Assembly (NCBI RefSeq): GCF_016428805.1 | Contig: NZ_JAELTJ010000009.1 | Coordinates: 22,962-86,961 of the forward strand | Length of the DNA stretch: 64,000 bases | Direction: 5' to 3' | DNA from: Achromobacter sp. ASV32 | Lineage (GTDB): Bacteria; Pseudomonadota; Gammaproteobacteria; Burkholderiales; Burkholderiaceae_B | Shown: positions 6,967 through 15,526 of the stretch, piece after piece | Position numbering within the stretch: the first letter of the stretch is position 1 | Layout of the letters: the number at the start of each line of letters is the position of its first letter | Notes under the pieces: generated by a model | Database searches by the model: none | Seen by the model: only the letters and a program-made list of their open reading frames with translations | What the model was told of the DNA's origin: nothing | Made by a program: the position numbers and the translations under genes

Positions 6967-9918
6967 GTGCAGCGCCATTCAGTATCTCTTGCCATTCTCT
7001 CCGCATCAATCCTTGCGACCTCACCCTGTACCGTGTTTGCCAGTGGCGCTGTTCCACAAGAGCAGAACACCCACTCGTCCATTTCCATCACGGCAGACGG
7101 CATTACTTCCACCCTCCAGGACGTCCAGGTCGAAACCACCGGGATTGACGAGCCCGGCCTGCATGCGCTGAATGGCGGCACCGTTTCCTCCACCGACAGC
7201 CAGATAGTCACGCACGGGGACCTGGCGCCCGGCGTGCTGGCCGACAGCAACGGCGCCATTGATATCGTCCGCTCATCGGTCCAGGCCTACGGCGACCACG
7301 CCGTAGGCCTGTCCGCGTCCGGCGCCGACAGCGCGATCCGCAGCCAGTCGTCCCAGATCACGACGCACGGCACGCTCTCCGCGGCCATCAGCGCACGCGA
7401 TGGCGCAACGATCGAATTGAACGACTCAGACGTGACAACGCTGCACTCGCACGGCGCGGCGGCGATCGAGGCAGACGCCTCGACCTTCGTATCCCGTGGC
7501 ACGAACGTGGTTGCCGACGAAGGTCAAGGCATCTTCGCAACGAACGGCGCGAATGTCTCTTTCACCGGTGGCAGCGTCACGGCACAAAAAGACGCCGTAG
7601 TACTGGGTGCCCCCTTTGGCCAACCCGTTTTCGCCACCTTCCGCGACACCGAACTGCAATCGTCGCAAGGCAGCGGACTCATCATGGACAATACGCCTGG
7701 CTCCCAGGCCACGCTGGAGCGCGTGTTCATCAAGGACGCGGGCGCCTATGCCATAGGCCTGGTGGCAAAAGGCGCGGGCACCGTCGTCAGGCTGCTGGAT
7801 TCCATGGTCCATACGTCCCAACAGAACAGCGCAGGCGTCGCTGTCGCCGGCGGCATATTCGACATGCAAGGCGGCTCCATTCAAACCAAAGGCGATAACT
7901 CACATGCGCTGCATGTCGCGGGCAATCTGAGCGATATCGACTTCGCCCGCGTGTCGGTAATGGGCGCCTCGATCAAGACAAGCGGCCGAGCCAGCGAAGG
8001 GCTTGCCACGACCTGGGCGAAAGACGTCGTCATCGAAGCAAGCACGATCACGACTCATGGCGAGCTGTCCCATGGCATTCATGATTACAACCTCGACGGC
8101 CTGCGTTCCATCAGGAATTCCACGATCGACACCTATGGCGACGCCGCGCACGGAGCGCTGCTCCAGGGTTACACCAATGCGCGCTTCGACGGCGTGAACA
8201 TCCATACACACGGCGCAGCCTCCGACGGCATATGGGTCGGCAGCGGTACCGTCAGCATTGGCGGCGGCAGCCATATCCAGACCGATGACGGCGCGGCCAT
8301 CAGAGCCTACGGCACCGTCGTCACACAGGCTCAGCCCCTTGATCTGCGCCTGAGCGACACGACCATCGCCGCCCGATCAAACGGCAACACCGGCATATTG
8401 CTGCACGCCAAGCCCATCCAGCCGAGGGTTCCGATCGGCTCCGTAAACCTGACGGCCGAACGGAGTGTCCTGGACGGCGACATCGTCGCAGAAGACGGTT
8501 TGATTCGCATCGCCTTGCGCGACCACTCCCGCCTGAGCGGCACACTGCAAAATGGCGGCACGCTCGTCGACACACTGACCATCGACGCGAGCAGTACCTG
8601 GCAGATGCGACAAAACTCGACACTGCGGCAGCTGGACACAAACGGAACCATTTCGTTCGCAACGTCCGACTCGGAATTCAAGACCCTGGACGTCACGGGA
8701 GACCTCAAAGGCGCCGGCCGCTTCGAGATGCGCACCGACGTCGGCGCCGGAAAGGGCGATTTGCTGCGCATCGCCGGCACGGTCGAGGGCACCCATAGCG
8801 TGGACGTCACCAACAATGGAGCCGAACCGACAGCACAAACCGGGGCGCTCGAGATCGTTCAGACCGAAGGTGGCGATGGCCACTTCATCCTGGCCAATCG
8901 CGGCCAGGTCGCCGAAATCGGCACCTATCGCTACGGGCTCGCCACCAGCGATACCGTCGGCGGTCGCAACAGTGACTGGAGCCTCGTCAACACGGGAGAA
9001 CTCACCACCACCGCCAATGCCGCGGTCAATGCATCCGCGGCCAGCACGACACAAGCCATCTGGTATGCCGAAGAGGCCACACTGGTCAAACGCCTGGGCG
9101 AACTTCGCCTGGGCCAAGACAACGGCGGCATATGGGCTCGCGGCTTTGGCGAACACCAGCACCTCGACAACCAAGGCGGCCGGGCCTTCAAGCAAACCCT
9201 GACAGGCTTTCAGGCGGGCTCCGACAAGGCCTTGCCGGTCACCGGGGGCCGCTGGTACATCGGCGGCATGGCCGGCTACAGCAATGCCGACCGCCGCTTC
9301 CCCGGCGACGGCAAGGGCAGCGCCAACAGCTATCACCTGGGCGGCTATGCCTCCTGGCTCTCCGACAACGGTTGGTATGTCGATGCCGTACTGAAGGCCA
9401 ATCGAATTCCGCAGAAGTTCAAGGTCACGACTACCGACGGCAAGTCGGTAAAGGCCAAGTCCGCGCAAAACGCAGTCGGCATATCGGTGGAAGCCGGACG
9501 TCAAATACCGCTGGCGCAAGGCTGGTTTGTCGAGCCCCAGGTGTCCATCGCAACCGTTCACGTGAACGCAGACAAATATCGAACCGACAACGGCCTTCAG
9601 GTCGAGGCTGGGGCTGGCAATTCCTTGCAGCTGCGCACCAGCATGCTGGCAGGCCGACGTATCGAGCTGACCAACGGAAACGTCATTCAGCCCTACGCCA
9701 AAGTCGGATGGGTACAGGAATTTGACGGCAAGAGCACCGTACGCACCAACGGCGTTGCCACGCGCACGGATCTGTCGGGCGGCCGCAAGGAACTCGCGCT
9801 GGGCGTCGCGGCAGCCGTCGGCAAGGGACATCGGCTGTATGCCGACTACGGTTATGCCGGCGGCTCAAAAGCGGGCAAGCCGTGGTCCTTGAATGCGGGT
9901 TACCGGTACGCTTGGTGA
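6967..9918 (+). CDS. Pertactin-like autotransporter (second copy)
   Basis: A roughly 983-residue type Va autotransporter. Parts in order: signal peptide (QRHSVSLAILSASILATS, cleaved near VFASG); a long beta-helix passenger rich in short T/S/D/H repeats (TTHGTLSAAI, DTYGDAAHGALL, HTHGAASDGIWVG); a pertactin-type junction (STWQMRQNSTLRQLDTNG); and a C-terminal barrel ending NAGYRYAW. No ATG fits the N terminus. GTG at 6967 has GGAG five bases upstream and gives a normal signal peptide; GTG at 6931 would add 12 residues without a ribosome site. The protein shares architecture with the autotransporter at 2498-5278 but the passengers differ. Surface adhesion or immune evasion is inferred from the family. 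Confidence 0.92.
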   Translation: MQRHSVSLAILSASILATSPCTVFASGAVPQEQNTHSSISITADGITSTLQDVQVETTGIDEPGLHALNGGTVSSTDSQIVTHGDLAPGVLADSNGAIDIVRSSVQAYGDHAVGLSASGADSAIRSQSSQITTHGTLSAAISARDGATIELNDSDVTTLHSHGAAAIEADASTFVSRGTNVVADEGQGIFATNGANVSFTGGSVTAQKDAVVLGAPFGQPVFATFRDTELQSSQGSGLIMDNTPGSQATLERVFIKDAGAYAIGLVAKGAGTVVRLLDSMVHTSQQNSAGVAVAGGIFDMQGGSIQTKGDNSHALHVAGNLSDIDFARVSVMGASIKTSGRASEGLATTWAKDVVIEASTITTHGELSHGIHDYNLDGLRSIRNSTIDTYGDAAHGALLQGYTNARFDGVNIHTHGAASDGIWVGSGTVSIGGGSHIQTDDGAAIRAYGTVVTQAQPLDLRLSDTTIAARSNGNTGILLHAKPIQPRVPIGSVNLTAERSVLDGDIVAEDGLIRIALRDHSRLSGTLQNGGTLVDTLTIDASSTWQMRQNSTLRQLDTNGTISFATSDSEFKTLDVTGDLKGAGRFEMRTDVGAGKGDLLRIAGTVEGTHSVDVTNNGAEPTAQTGALEIVQTEGGDGHFILANRGQVAEIGTYRYGLATSDTVGGRNSDWSLVNTGELTTTANAAVNASAASTTQAIWYAEEATLVKRLGELRLGQDNGGIWARGFGEHQHLDNQGGRAFKQTLTGFQAGSDKALPVTGGRWYIGGMAGYSNADRRFPGDGKGSANSYHLGGYASWLSDNGWYVDAVLKANRIPQKFKVTTTDGKSVKAKSAQNAVGISVEAGRQIPLAQGWFVEPQVSIATVHVNADKYRTDNGLQVEAGAGNSLQLRTSMLAGRRIELTNGNVIQPYAKVGWVQEFDGKSTVRTNGVATRTDLSGGRKELALGVAAAVGKGHRLYADYGYAGGSKAGKPWSLNAGYRYAW

Positions 9919-9980
9919 AGTGAGCCGCCAACCGTAAACCAGCAACACAAACCACCAGCCTCGGTTCCGCCCAACGAAAA

Positions 9981-10004
9981 ACGCCGCTAAGAAATTAGCG
10001 GCGT
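9981..10004 (-). terminator. Bidirectional terminator between autotransporter and tRNA-Lys
   Basis: A perfect 10-bp stem (ACGCCGCTAA/TTAGCGGCGT) with a GAAA loop. The minus strand has a five-T tail, suited to the tRNA transcript; the plus strand has CATTTT, usable by the autotransporter gene. Confidence 0.85.
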
Positions 10005-10031
10005 CATTTTCGGGTACTACAAGAATTGGGG

Positions 10032-10107
10032 TGGTGGGCTGAGCGAGACTCGAACTCGCGACCAACGGATTAAAAGTCCGCTGCTCTACCGACTGAGCTA
10101 TCAGCCC
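10032..10107 (-). tRNA. tRNA-Lys (anticodon TTT)
   Basis: A 76-nt cloverleaf with acceptor arms GGGCTGA and CAGCCC, the D-arm GCTCAGTCGGTAGAGC, anticodon loop CTTTTAA, T-arm GCGAGTTCGAGTCTCGC, and an encoded CCA 3' end. The anticodon TTT reads lysine codons AAA and AAG. A strong terminator lies 28 bp downstream. Confidence 0.97.
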
Positions 10108-10265
10108 GACCGAAGCCAGAAATTATGGCTTATTTTCAGAGCCTTGTCAAAAAATAGAGGCACAGGCGAGTCTGCGCCGCAACAACGGCAGGGCTGCCGC
10201 CCCGGGCCGGTGCTCGCAGGCCACGACCGCCGGCGCCGCGCGGCATTTCCTGCGGCCAATGAAAA

Positions 10266-10285
10266 ACGGCCGCTTGCGCGGCCGT
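10266..10285 (-). terminator. Terminator of the metNIQ operon
   Basis: Minus-strand stem ACGGCCGC/GCGGCCGT (8 bp, 4-nt loop) followed by TTTTT, 26 bp after the metQ stop codon. Confidence 0.85.
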
Positions 10286-10311
10286 CTGGCATGGTGGCGA
10301 CTGCCGCTGGC

Positions 10312-11109
10312 TTACCAGGCAGCGACCACGGCGCCCTTGAACTTGGTCTCGATGAATTGCTTCACCGCCGGGCTGTGGTAGATGCTGACCAGCTTGGCGA
10401 ACTCGGGGCGGTCCTTGTCCTTTTCACGCACGACCAGCACGTTGGCGTACGGCGAATTGGGCGATTCCTGGGCGATGGCGTCCTTGGCCGGATTCAGGCC
10501 GGCTTCCAGCGCAAAGTTCGTGTTCACGGCCGACGCATCCGTGTCGTCCAGCGAACGCGGCAGTTGAGCGGCGTCCAGTTCGATGAAGCGCAGCTTCTTG
10601 GGATTCTCGATCACGTCGATCGGGGTCGCCTTCAGGCCGGCTTCCGGACGCAGCTTGATCAGCCCGTTGGCCTGCAGCAGCAGCAAAGCGCGGCCGCCGT
10701 TGGTCGGGTCGTTCGGCAGCGCGATGCGGGCGCCGTCCTTCAGCTCGGCCAGCGACTTGATCTTCTTGCTGTAGATGCCGATCGGGAAGATCACGGTCTT
10801 GGCGATGCTGACCAGCTTGTAGCCGCGATCGGCGTTGGCGTTGTCCAGGTAGGGCTGGTGCTGGTAGCTGTTCACGTCCAGGTCACCCGAGGCCAGCGCG
10901 ACGTTGGGCTGCACGTAGTCGGTGAACTCGATCACCTGGATATTCAGGCCCTGCTTGGCGGCTTCCTGCTTGACCACATCGAAGATCTGGGCGTGCGGGC
11001 CGGCGGTCACGCCGACCTTCAGCGGCTTGTCCTGGGCCAGCGCGGGCTGGGCGAATACGGCGGCGCCCAGGGCGAACGCGGCCAGCGACTTCAAAACCTT
11101 GATGCTCAT
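10312..11109 (-). CDS. metQ: Methionine ABC transporter substrate-binding protein MetQ
   Basis: Binds D/L-methionine (or its oligopeptide/sulfoxide relatives) in the periplasm and delivers it to MetNI. The 265-residue protein has a signal peptide ending ALAQ (about 1-25) and the NlpA/MetQ family core (LKVGVTAGPHAQIFDVVK, NPANDP-like ALPNDPTNGGRALLLL, DDTDASAVNTNFA). Unlike E. coli MetQ it has no lipobox cysteine, so it looks like a soluble periplasmic protein. It is the last gene of metN-metI-metQ, 50 bp after metI, with a terminator behind it. Family assignment is firm; methionine as ligand is inferred from operon context. Confidence 0.93.
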   Translation of the reverse strand: MSIKVLKSLAAFALGAAVFAQPALAQDKPLKVGVTAGPHAQIFDVVKQEAAKQGLNIQVIEFTDYVQPNVALASGDLDVNSYQHQPYLDNANADRGYKLVSIAKTVIFPIGIYSKKIKSLAELKDGARIALPNDPTNGGRALLLLQANGLIKLRPEAGLKATPIDVIENPKKLRFIELDAAQLPRSLDDTDASAVNTNFALEAGLNPAKDAIAQESPNSPYANVLVVREKDKDRPEFAKLVSIYHSPAVKQFIETKFKGAVVAAW

Positions 11110-11159
11110 GTTGCGAATATCCCGAATGTCGGAAGTAAGAGAAGAGTTGCCTGAAAGGA

Positions 11160-11813
11160 TCAGCGATGCGAAATGCGGCGCACGTAGCGGTCGCCCAGGC
11201 TCTGGATCAGTTGCACCAGCACGATCAGCACGATGACCACGGCGGCCATCACGTCGGACTGGAAACGCTGGTAGCCGTAGCGGATCGCCAGGTCGCCCAG
11301 GCCGCCGCCGCCGATGGCGCCAGCCATGGCCGAATAACCGATCAGGCTGACCACGGTGACGATGGTGGCGGCGATCAGGCCGGGCAGCGCCTCGGGCAAG
11401 AGCACCTTCATGATGATCTGCATCGGCGATGCGCCCATGGCGCGCGCCGCGGTGATCAGGCCCGGATCGACTTCGCGCATCGCGTTCTCGGCGATACGGG
11501 CCATGAACGGAATCGCAGCCACCGACAAGGGCACGATGGCGGCAGTGGTGCCGATGGACGTCTGGGCCACCAGGCGCGTGAACGGAATGATCGCGACCAT
11601 CAGGATCACGAACGGCACTGAACGCGTGGCGTTGATGACCGCGCCCAGCGCGTGGTTCACCGGCTGGTTCTCCAGCATGTTGCCGCGCGCGGTCACGGTC
11701 AGGATCACGCCCAGCGGAATGCCGACCAGCACCGCGATGGCGCTGGCCACACCCACCATCAGCAGGGTGTCAAGCAGCGACGTAATAAGCAGGTCGATCA
11801 GTTGCGGGCTCAT
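11160..11813 (-). CDS. metI: Methionine ABC transporter permease MetI
   Basis: Inner-membrane permease of the methionine importer, 217 residues, the family norm. Five or so hydrophobic segments are visible, with the EAA-type coupling loop near ARAMGASPMQIIMKVLLPEA. I chose ATG at 11813 (MSPQLIDLLITSLLDTLLMV) over an upstream in-frame GTG at 11840 because it matches known MetI N termini and length. With this start the gene overlaps the end of metN by 44 bp, suggesting translational coupling of ATPase and permease. Confidence 0.93.
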   Translation of the reverse strand: MSPQLIDLLITSLLDTLLMVGVASAIAVLVGIPLGVILTVTARGNMLENQPVNHALGAVINATRSVPFVILMVAIIPFTRLVAQTSIGTTAAIVPLSVAAIPFMARIAENAMREVDPGLITAARAMGASPMQIIMKVLLPEALPGLIAATIVTVVSLIGYSAMAGAIGGGGLGDLAIRYGYQRFQSDVMAAVVIVLIVLVQLIQSLGDRYVRRISHR

Positions 11814-12858
11814 GAGCGATTTCTTCAACGGTAATGTCACGGGCGGTCAGGGCGGCAATCGCGTCCTTGACCGCGGCGGGGGTGCCTTGCGCCAGCACGA
11901 ACATCGTGCCCACGGCCACGCCCTGGATGTCTTCGACGCGGGCCTGTACCAGGCCGACGTCCAGCGCGTATTGCGTCGACAGGTCGGACAGGAACGAGCC
12001 CGAGGCGTCGGTGCCGGTCAGCGCCAGGCGCAGCAGGCGCACGGCGTGGCCCGGCTTGGCAGCGGCCAGCGTCTCGATGCGCTGCTTGACCGCGGCCAGT
12101 GTGGCGTCAGTCAGGTCCGAGGCGGTCGCGGCAGACACCATGGCGCGAGTCACTTCGTGGCGCGGCTGCGCAAACACTTCGCGCGTACTGCCCATTTCAA
12201 CGACTTCGCCTTGCGACAGCACGGCCACGCGGTCGCAGACCTCGCGCACCACTTCCATCTGGTGCGTGATCATCACGACGGTCACGCCGGTCTTGCGGTT
12301 GATGTCGCGCAGCAGCGCCAGGATGTTGTGGGTGGTTTCGGGGTCCAGCGCGGACGTGGCTTCATCGCTGAGCAGCACGTCCGGGTTGTTGGCCAGCGCG
12401 CGCGCAATGCCTACCCGTTGCTTCTGGCCGCCGCTGATCTGGCTGGGATAGCGGTCGCGCAGGTGCTCCAGGCCCACCAGGGCCAGCAGACGTTCGACGC
12501 GCGCCGGAATCTCGCTCTTGGGCACACCGGCAATTTCCAGCGGCAGGGCCACGTTGCCGTACACCGTGCGACGCGACAGCAGGTTGAAGCCCTGGAACAC
12601 CATGCCGATGCGGCGGCGCTGGGCGCGCAACTGCGCTTCATTCAGGCCGGTCAGTTGCTGGCCGCCGATGGCAATGGAGCCTTCGTTGGGGCGTTCGAGC
12701 AGGTTGATGCACTGGACCAGCGTGCTTTTACCGGCCCCGCTGGGGCCGATGATGCCGAAGACCTCGCCCTGCTGGATATGCAGGTTGATGCCCCGCAGCG
12801 CCTGGAACTGGCCATGCGGCGTGGCGTAGGTCTTGGATAGGTTCTCGATCTGAATCAT
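11770..12858 (-). CDS. metN: Methionine ABC transporter ATP-binding protein MetN
   Basis: ATPase of the MetNIQ importer, 362 residues. Walker A (GPSGAGKST, about 38-46), signature SGGQKQR (about 142-148), Walker B (VLLSDEATSALD) and the switch histidine (VVMITHQME) are all present. The C-terminal third is a NIL domain (VGLVQARVEDIQGVAVGTMFVLA), which in E. coli MetN binds methionine and shuts the transporter when internal methionine is high. It is the first gene of the operon; its leader is AT-rich and carries a palindrome 21 bp before the start. Confidence 0.95.
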   Translation of the reverse strand: MIQIENLSKTYATPHGQFQALRGINLHIQQGEVFGIIGPSGAGKSTLVQCINLLERPNEGSIAIGGQQLTGLNEAQLRAQRRRIGMVFQGFNLLSRRTVYGNVALPLEIAGVPKSEIPARVERLLALVGLEHLRDRYPSQISGGQKQRVGIARALANNPDVLLSDEATSALDPETTHNILALLRDINRKTGVTVVMITHQMEVVREVCDRVAVLSQGEVVEMGSTREVFAQPRHEVTRAMVSAATASDLTDATLAAVKQRIETLAAAKPGHAVRLLRLALTGTDASGSFLSDLSTQYALDVGLVQARVEDIQGVAVGTMFVLAQGTPAAVKDAIAALTARDITVEEIAHEPATDRPAYYVAA

Positions 12859-12878
12859 GGCAAGCGATTTTGTATCTT

Positions 12879-12895
12879 TTCTCTTCTAAAGAGAA
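12879..12895 (-). promoter_or_regulatory. Inverted repeat in the metN leader
   Basis: TTCTCTT-CTA-AAGAGAA, a perfect 7+7 bp inverted repeat 21 bp upstream of the metN ATG in a locally AT-rich leader. It could be an operator; no regulator can be named. Confidence 0.35.
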
Positions 12896-12959
12896 CGACC
12901 GTTTTTTCCATTTTTAATAACTAGCAGTAATATAGAATTCATCCGTACAAAGACGTAAA

Positions 12960-12993
12960 GGGCAGTCGGGAAGGAAAGCCTTCCTGACTGCCC
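12960..12993 (-). terminator. Terminator after the GH31 gene
   Basis: Long stem GGGCAGTC-GGAAGG / CCTTCC-GACTGCCC with one internal mismatch and an AAAG loop. The plus strand ends in TTTTT, the minus strand in TTT. Position suggests it stops the minus-strand GH31 transcript and shields the metN leader. Confidence 0.7.
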
Positions 12994-13030
12994 TTTTTCG
13001 CCCGTGGCCGCCGAAGCGGCCACGTCGGGA

Positions 13031-15256
13031 TCAGCGAGCGCGCGAGATGCGGACTTCCGCCCCGCGGCGCTTGACCTCCAAGCCCTCGGACGGCGAAATG
13101 CGCAAGCCTTCCAGCCCCTTGATGTAGCTGGAGCCTTGCATCTGCATGACGCGGATCTTGTTGCGCATGACCACCGGGTTATGCACCGGCATGCCGAACA
13201 TCCAGACTTCGTCCAGGATGCGCGCCGAGTTGAACTCGCCCGTGTGCTGCGCGGCCGGCCCCAGGCACAGCATGTGCCCTTCGCGGCCGAATACCGGGAA
13301 CTGGCCCAGTTCGCAATCGATGGTCCAGGTGGTGCCGCCTTCGTAGCGGTGCCCGGTGTTCAGGTCCCACCAGGCGTCACCCTTGGGCAGGTACACACGC
13401 ACCTGCTTGCCCGGCTCGGTGACCGGCGCCACCAGCAGGGCCGGGCCCAGCAGGTATTGCAGGTCCCATTCGTGGGCATGCGGATCATTCGGGAACGACA
13501 GCGCCATGGAGCGCTGCACCGGCAGGCCGGTGCGGGCGGCATCCTCGATGGCGCCCAGCACATACGGCACCAGGCGATAGCGCCATTGCATCCACGTCTT
13601 GACGTGGGCCAGGGTCTCGTCGTCAAAGTCCCAGGGCATCAGACCGGCGACGCCCTGGAAGGAGAAATTGGCCGAGAACACACCCGCGGCCAGCCAGCGC
13701 AGATACAGCTCGGACGTCATGCCGGCCGTGCCGCGCGCGCCGCAGCCGATGCCGTGCACCTGCACGGGCAGACCCGAAGCGCCGATGGACAGGGCCGTGC
13801 GCAGCGTGTGGCGCAGCCCTTCCCAGGTGTTGTCGACCTGCGGACCCACCTGCCACGGCAAGCGCTGCGCGGCCGGGAACAGGTCGGTACTGGGTACGAC
13901 GCCTTCGGGCGGCACCTTCAGGCCGGCGACGGCGTCGAACAGCGCGCGGCGCACCAGCAGCGGATACATGCTGCGCAGCGCCGGGCCGGTTTCACCGTTG
14001 CGGGCATTGACGCCGTCGGGAATCGCGATCTGGGCGTCGCAGGCAGGCGCGTCCAGGCCGTCTTCGATCAGTTGGCGATGACGCTCGACCCACTGGTTGT
14101 AGATGTCGCGATAGGTCAGGTCCAGCAGGCCGTAGGGCTGGCCCGAGGTGGCGGCGTTGCCGTCGAACACCTGCGCCGAACCGTCGTCTTTGGCCAGCAG
14201 CCAGCCACGGTCTTCGAGTTCCTCGAACAGCGGGCTGGTCTTGATCACGCCCGGAAAACCCGAGGCGGCGACGTGCACGTTGTGCTTGTGGAACAGTGCC
14301 AGCATCTGCTTGGCGTCGGGGAAGCGCTGGGCGTCCCATTCGAAGACGGCCTTGTCGGACTGGAAGCCCCAGGCCGCCGGCTGCGCCAGCGTCACAGCGT
14401 CGACCGGGATCTGGTTTTCGCGCATGCGCGCCACCAGTGCCACGGTCTGCGTCGGCATTTCGCCGCTGGCCTGCTGCAGCCATGCGCCCATCGCCCACAG
14501 CACCGGCTGGCCGGCGCGGCCGGTCAATGCGGTGTATTGGTTCAGGATTTCAGCGGGCTCGCCGGCAAAGAGGAAGACGTCCAGCACCGCGTCATCGACG
14601 TTGACGACGTAGGCCGAACCGGCCGGCGCCACGCCCACCGAGTGCTCGACCCGGCGCATCGTGTTGACGTACACGCCCCAGCCGCGCGGGCTCCATGCCA
14701 GGGGCAAGGCGCGATGCTCGGGATCGTCGGACACGACGGATTCGTCGCGGCGGTTGAGGTCGCCCGGGGTTTCGCCCAGACCGTAGACACGTTCGTCCGG
14801 CAGCAGGGTGAAGCCCGCCGTCCAGACTGCGTCGTCGGCCTGGTCCAGCGCGTTATGCCCGAATGCGGGCGTATGCGCGGAAACCTCGGACTCGAACACC
14901 CGCGCCTCATTGCGGTACAACGCAATCCGCACGGGGTTGGATTGGATCTCCAGGGCAACGTCGCCCTGGGTGATGCGCCAACCGTCCCCGCCTTCGCGGG
15001 GCGCGACGGCGGCCTCGCCCACGGCCTCTTGGCGCGCGAGCAGCATCTCGGCCACGGCGCGCGCACGCGCACCGGGCTTGTCATCGGTAAGGTGGTTCGC
15101 CTCGCCGCAGCGCAGGCGAAAAACACCAGGCGCATGCGCCTCGACTACCAGGTGCAACCCATCGCCCGCGTCGAAATCGATGCGACTGGGGCGGGACGTC
15201 AGCAGCTCGATGGTGTCGAGCTGGGTAGTATGGGCAAAGTCGAACTTGGGCGGCAC
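13031..15256 (-). CDS. Glycoside hydrolase family 31-like protein, altered active site
   Basis: A 741-residue cytoplasmic GH31 homologue (alpha-glucosidase/alpha-xylosidase family; no signal peptide). Family landmarks: VYGLGETPGDLNRR (about 157-170), PVLWAMGAWL at 251, FEWDAQRFPD at 305, and MPWDFDDETLAHVK...RYRLVPYV at 540-565. By eye, against YicI, the nucleophile Asp aligns with D407 (ACDAQIAIP), but the GD pair holding the acid/base Asp is GPQ here (about 471-473), and DIGGF reads GIGCG. If that alignment holds, the enzyme has lost the acid/base residue and may be inactive or act on an activated substrate. The start is GTG with GGGGGA seven bases upstream. Single-gene unit. Confidence 0.82.
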   Translation of the reverse strand: MPPKFDFAHTTQLDTIELLTSRPSRIDFDAGDGLHLVVEAHAPGVFRLRCGEANHLTDDKPGARARAVAEMLLARQEAVGEAAVAPREGGDGWRITQGDVALEIQSNPVRIALYRNEARVFESEVSAHTPAFGHNALDQADDAVWTAGFTLLPDERVYGLGETPGDLNRRDESVVSDDPEHRALPLAWSPRGWGVYVNTMRRVEHSVGVAPAGSAYVVNVDDAVLDVFLFAGEPAEILNQYTALTGRAGQPVLWAMGAWLQQASGEMPTQTVALVARMRENQIPVDAVTLAQPAAWGFQSDKAVFEWDAQRFPDAKQMLALFHKHNVHVAASGFPGVIKTSPLFEELEDRGWLLAKDDGSAQVFDGNAATSGQPYGLLDLTYRDIYNQWVERHRQLIEDGLDAPACDAQIAIPDGVNARNGETGPALRSMYPLLVRRALFDAVAGLKVPPEGVVPSTDLFPAAQRLPWQVGPQVDNTWEGLRHTLRTALSIGASGLPVQVHGIGCGARGTAGMTSELYLRWLAAGVFSANFSFQGVAGLMPWDFDDETLAHVKTWMQWRYRLVPYVLGAIEDAARTGLPVQRSMALSFPNDPHAHEWDLQYLLGPALLVAPVTEPGKQVRVYLPKGDAWWDLNTGHRYEGGTTWTIDCELGQFPVFGREGHMLCLGPAAQHTGEFNSARILDEVWMFGMPVHNPVVMRNKIRVMQMQGSSYIKGLEGLRISPSEGLEVKRRGAEVRISRAR

Positions 15257-15333
15257 AGAGCATCCCCCGGCTTAAGCCAAAAACCATCAAAAGACGCTAT
15301 TTTGACGGATTTGAGCTTTGAAATAAACTCGGT

Positions 15334-15368
15334 CCCTCTTTTGGACGGCGATATCATCCAAAAAAGGG
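15334..15368 (-). repeat. Imperfect inverted repeat upstream of the GH31 gene
   Basis: CCCTCTTTTGGA and TCCAAAAAAGGG form a 12-bp inverted repeat with one mismatch and an 11-nt spacer, about 80-110 bp before the GH31 start. It could be an operator for that gene. The rest of the 270-bp gap (15257-15526) shows nothing else I can support. Confidence 0.35.
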
Positions 15369-15526
15369 GTCACAAAGCCCCCCGTCAACGCCTTCCCGGC
15401 CTATCGCCGGTGCGCCGCCGGAACGCCAAGTCTGCGCCCAAAGCGGGCTATTTGGCGCCAAATCCTGGCATTTCCTGCAATTCTACGCCACCCCACGCCG
15501 CCATCTCCGGCCGCCTGAAGTTTTTT

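Noticed and set aside
12859..12959. SAM riboswitch before metN
   Set aside because: No conserved SAM-I, SAM-II or SAM/SAH core could be traced; only a short palindrome is visible.
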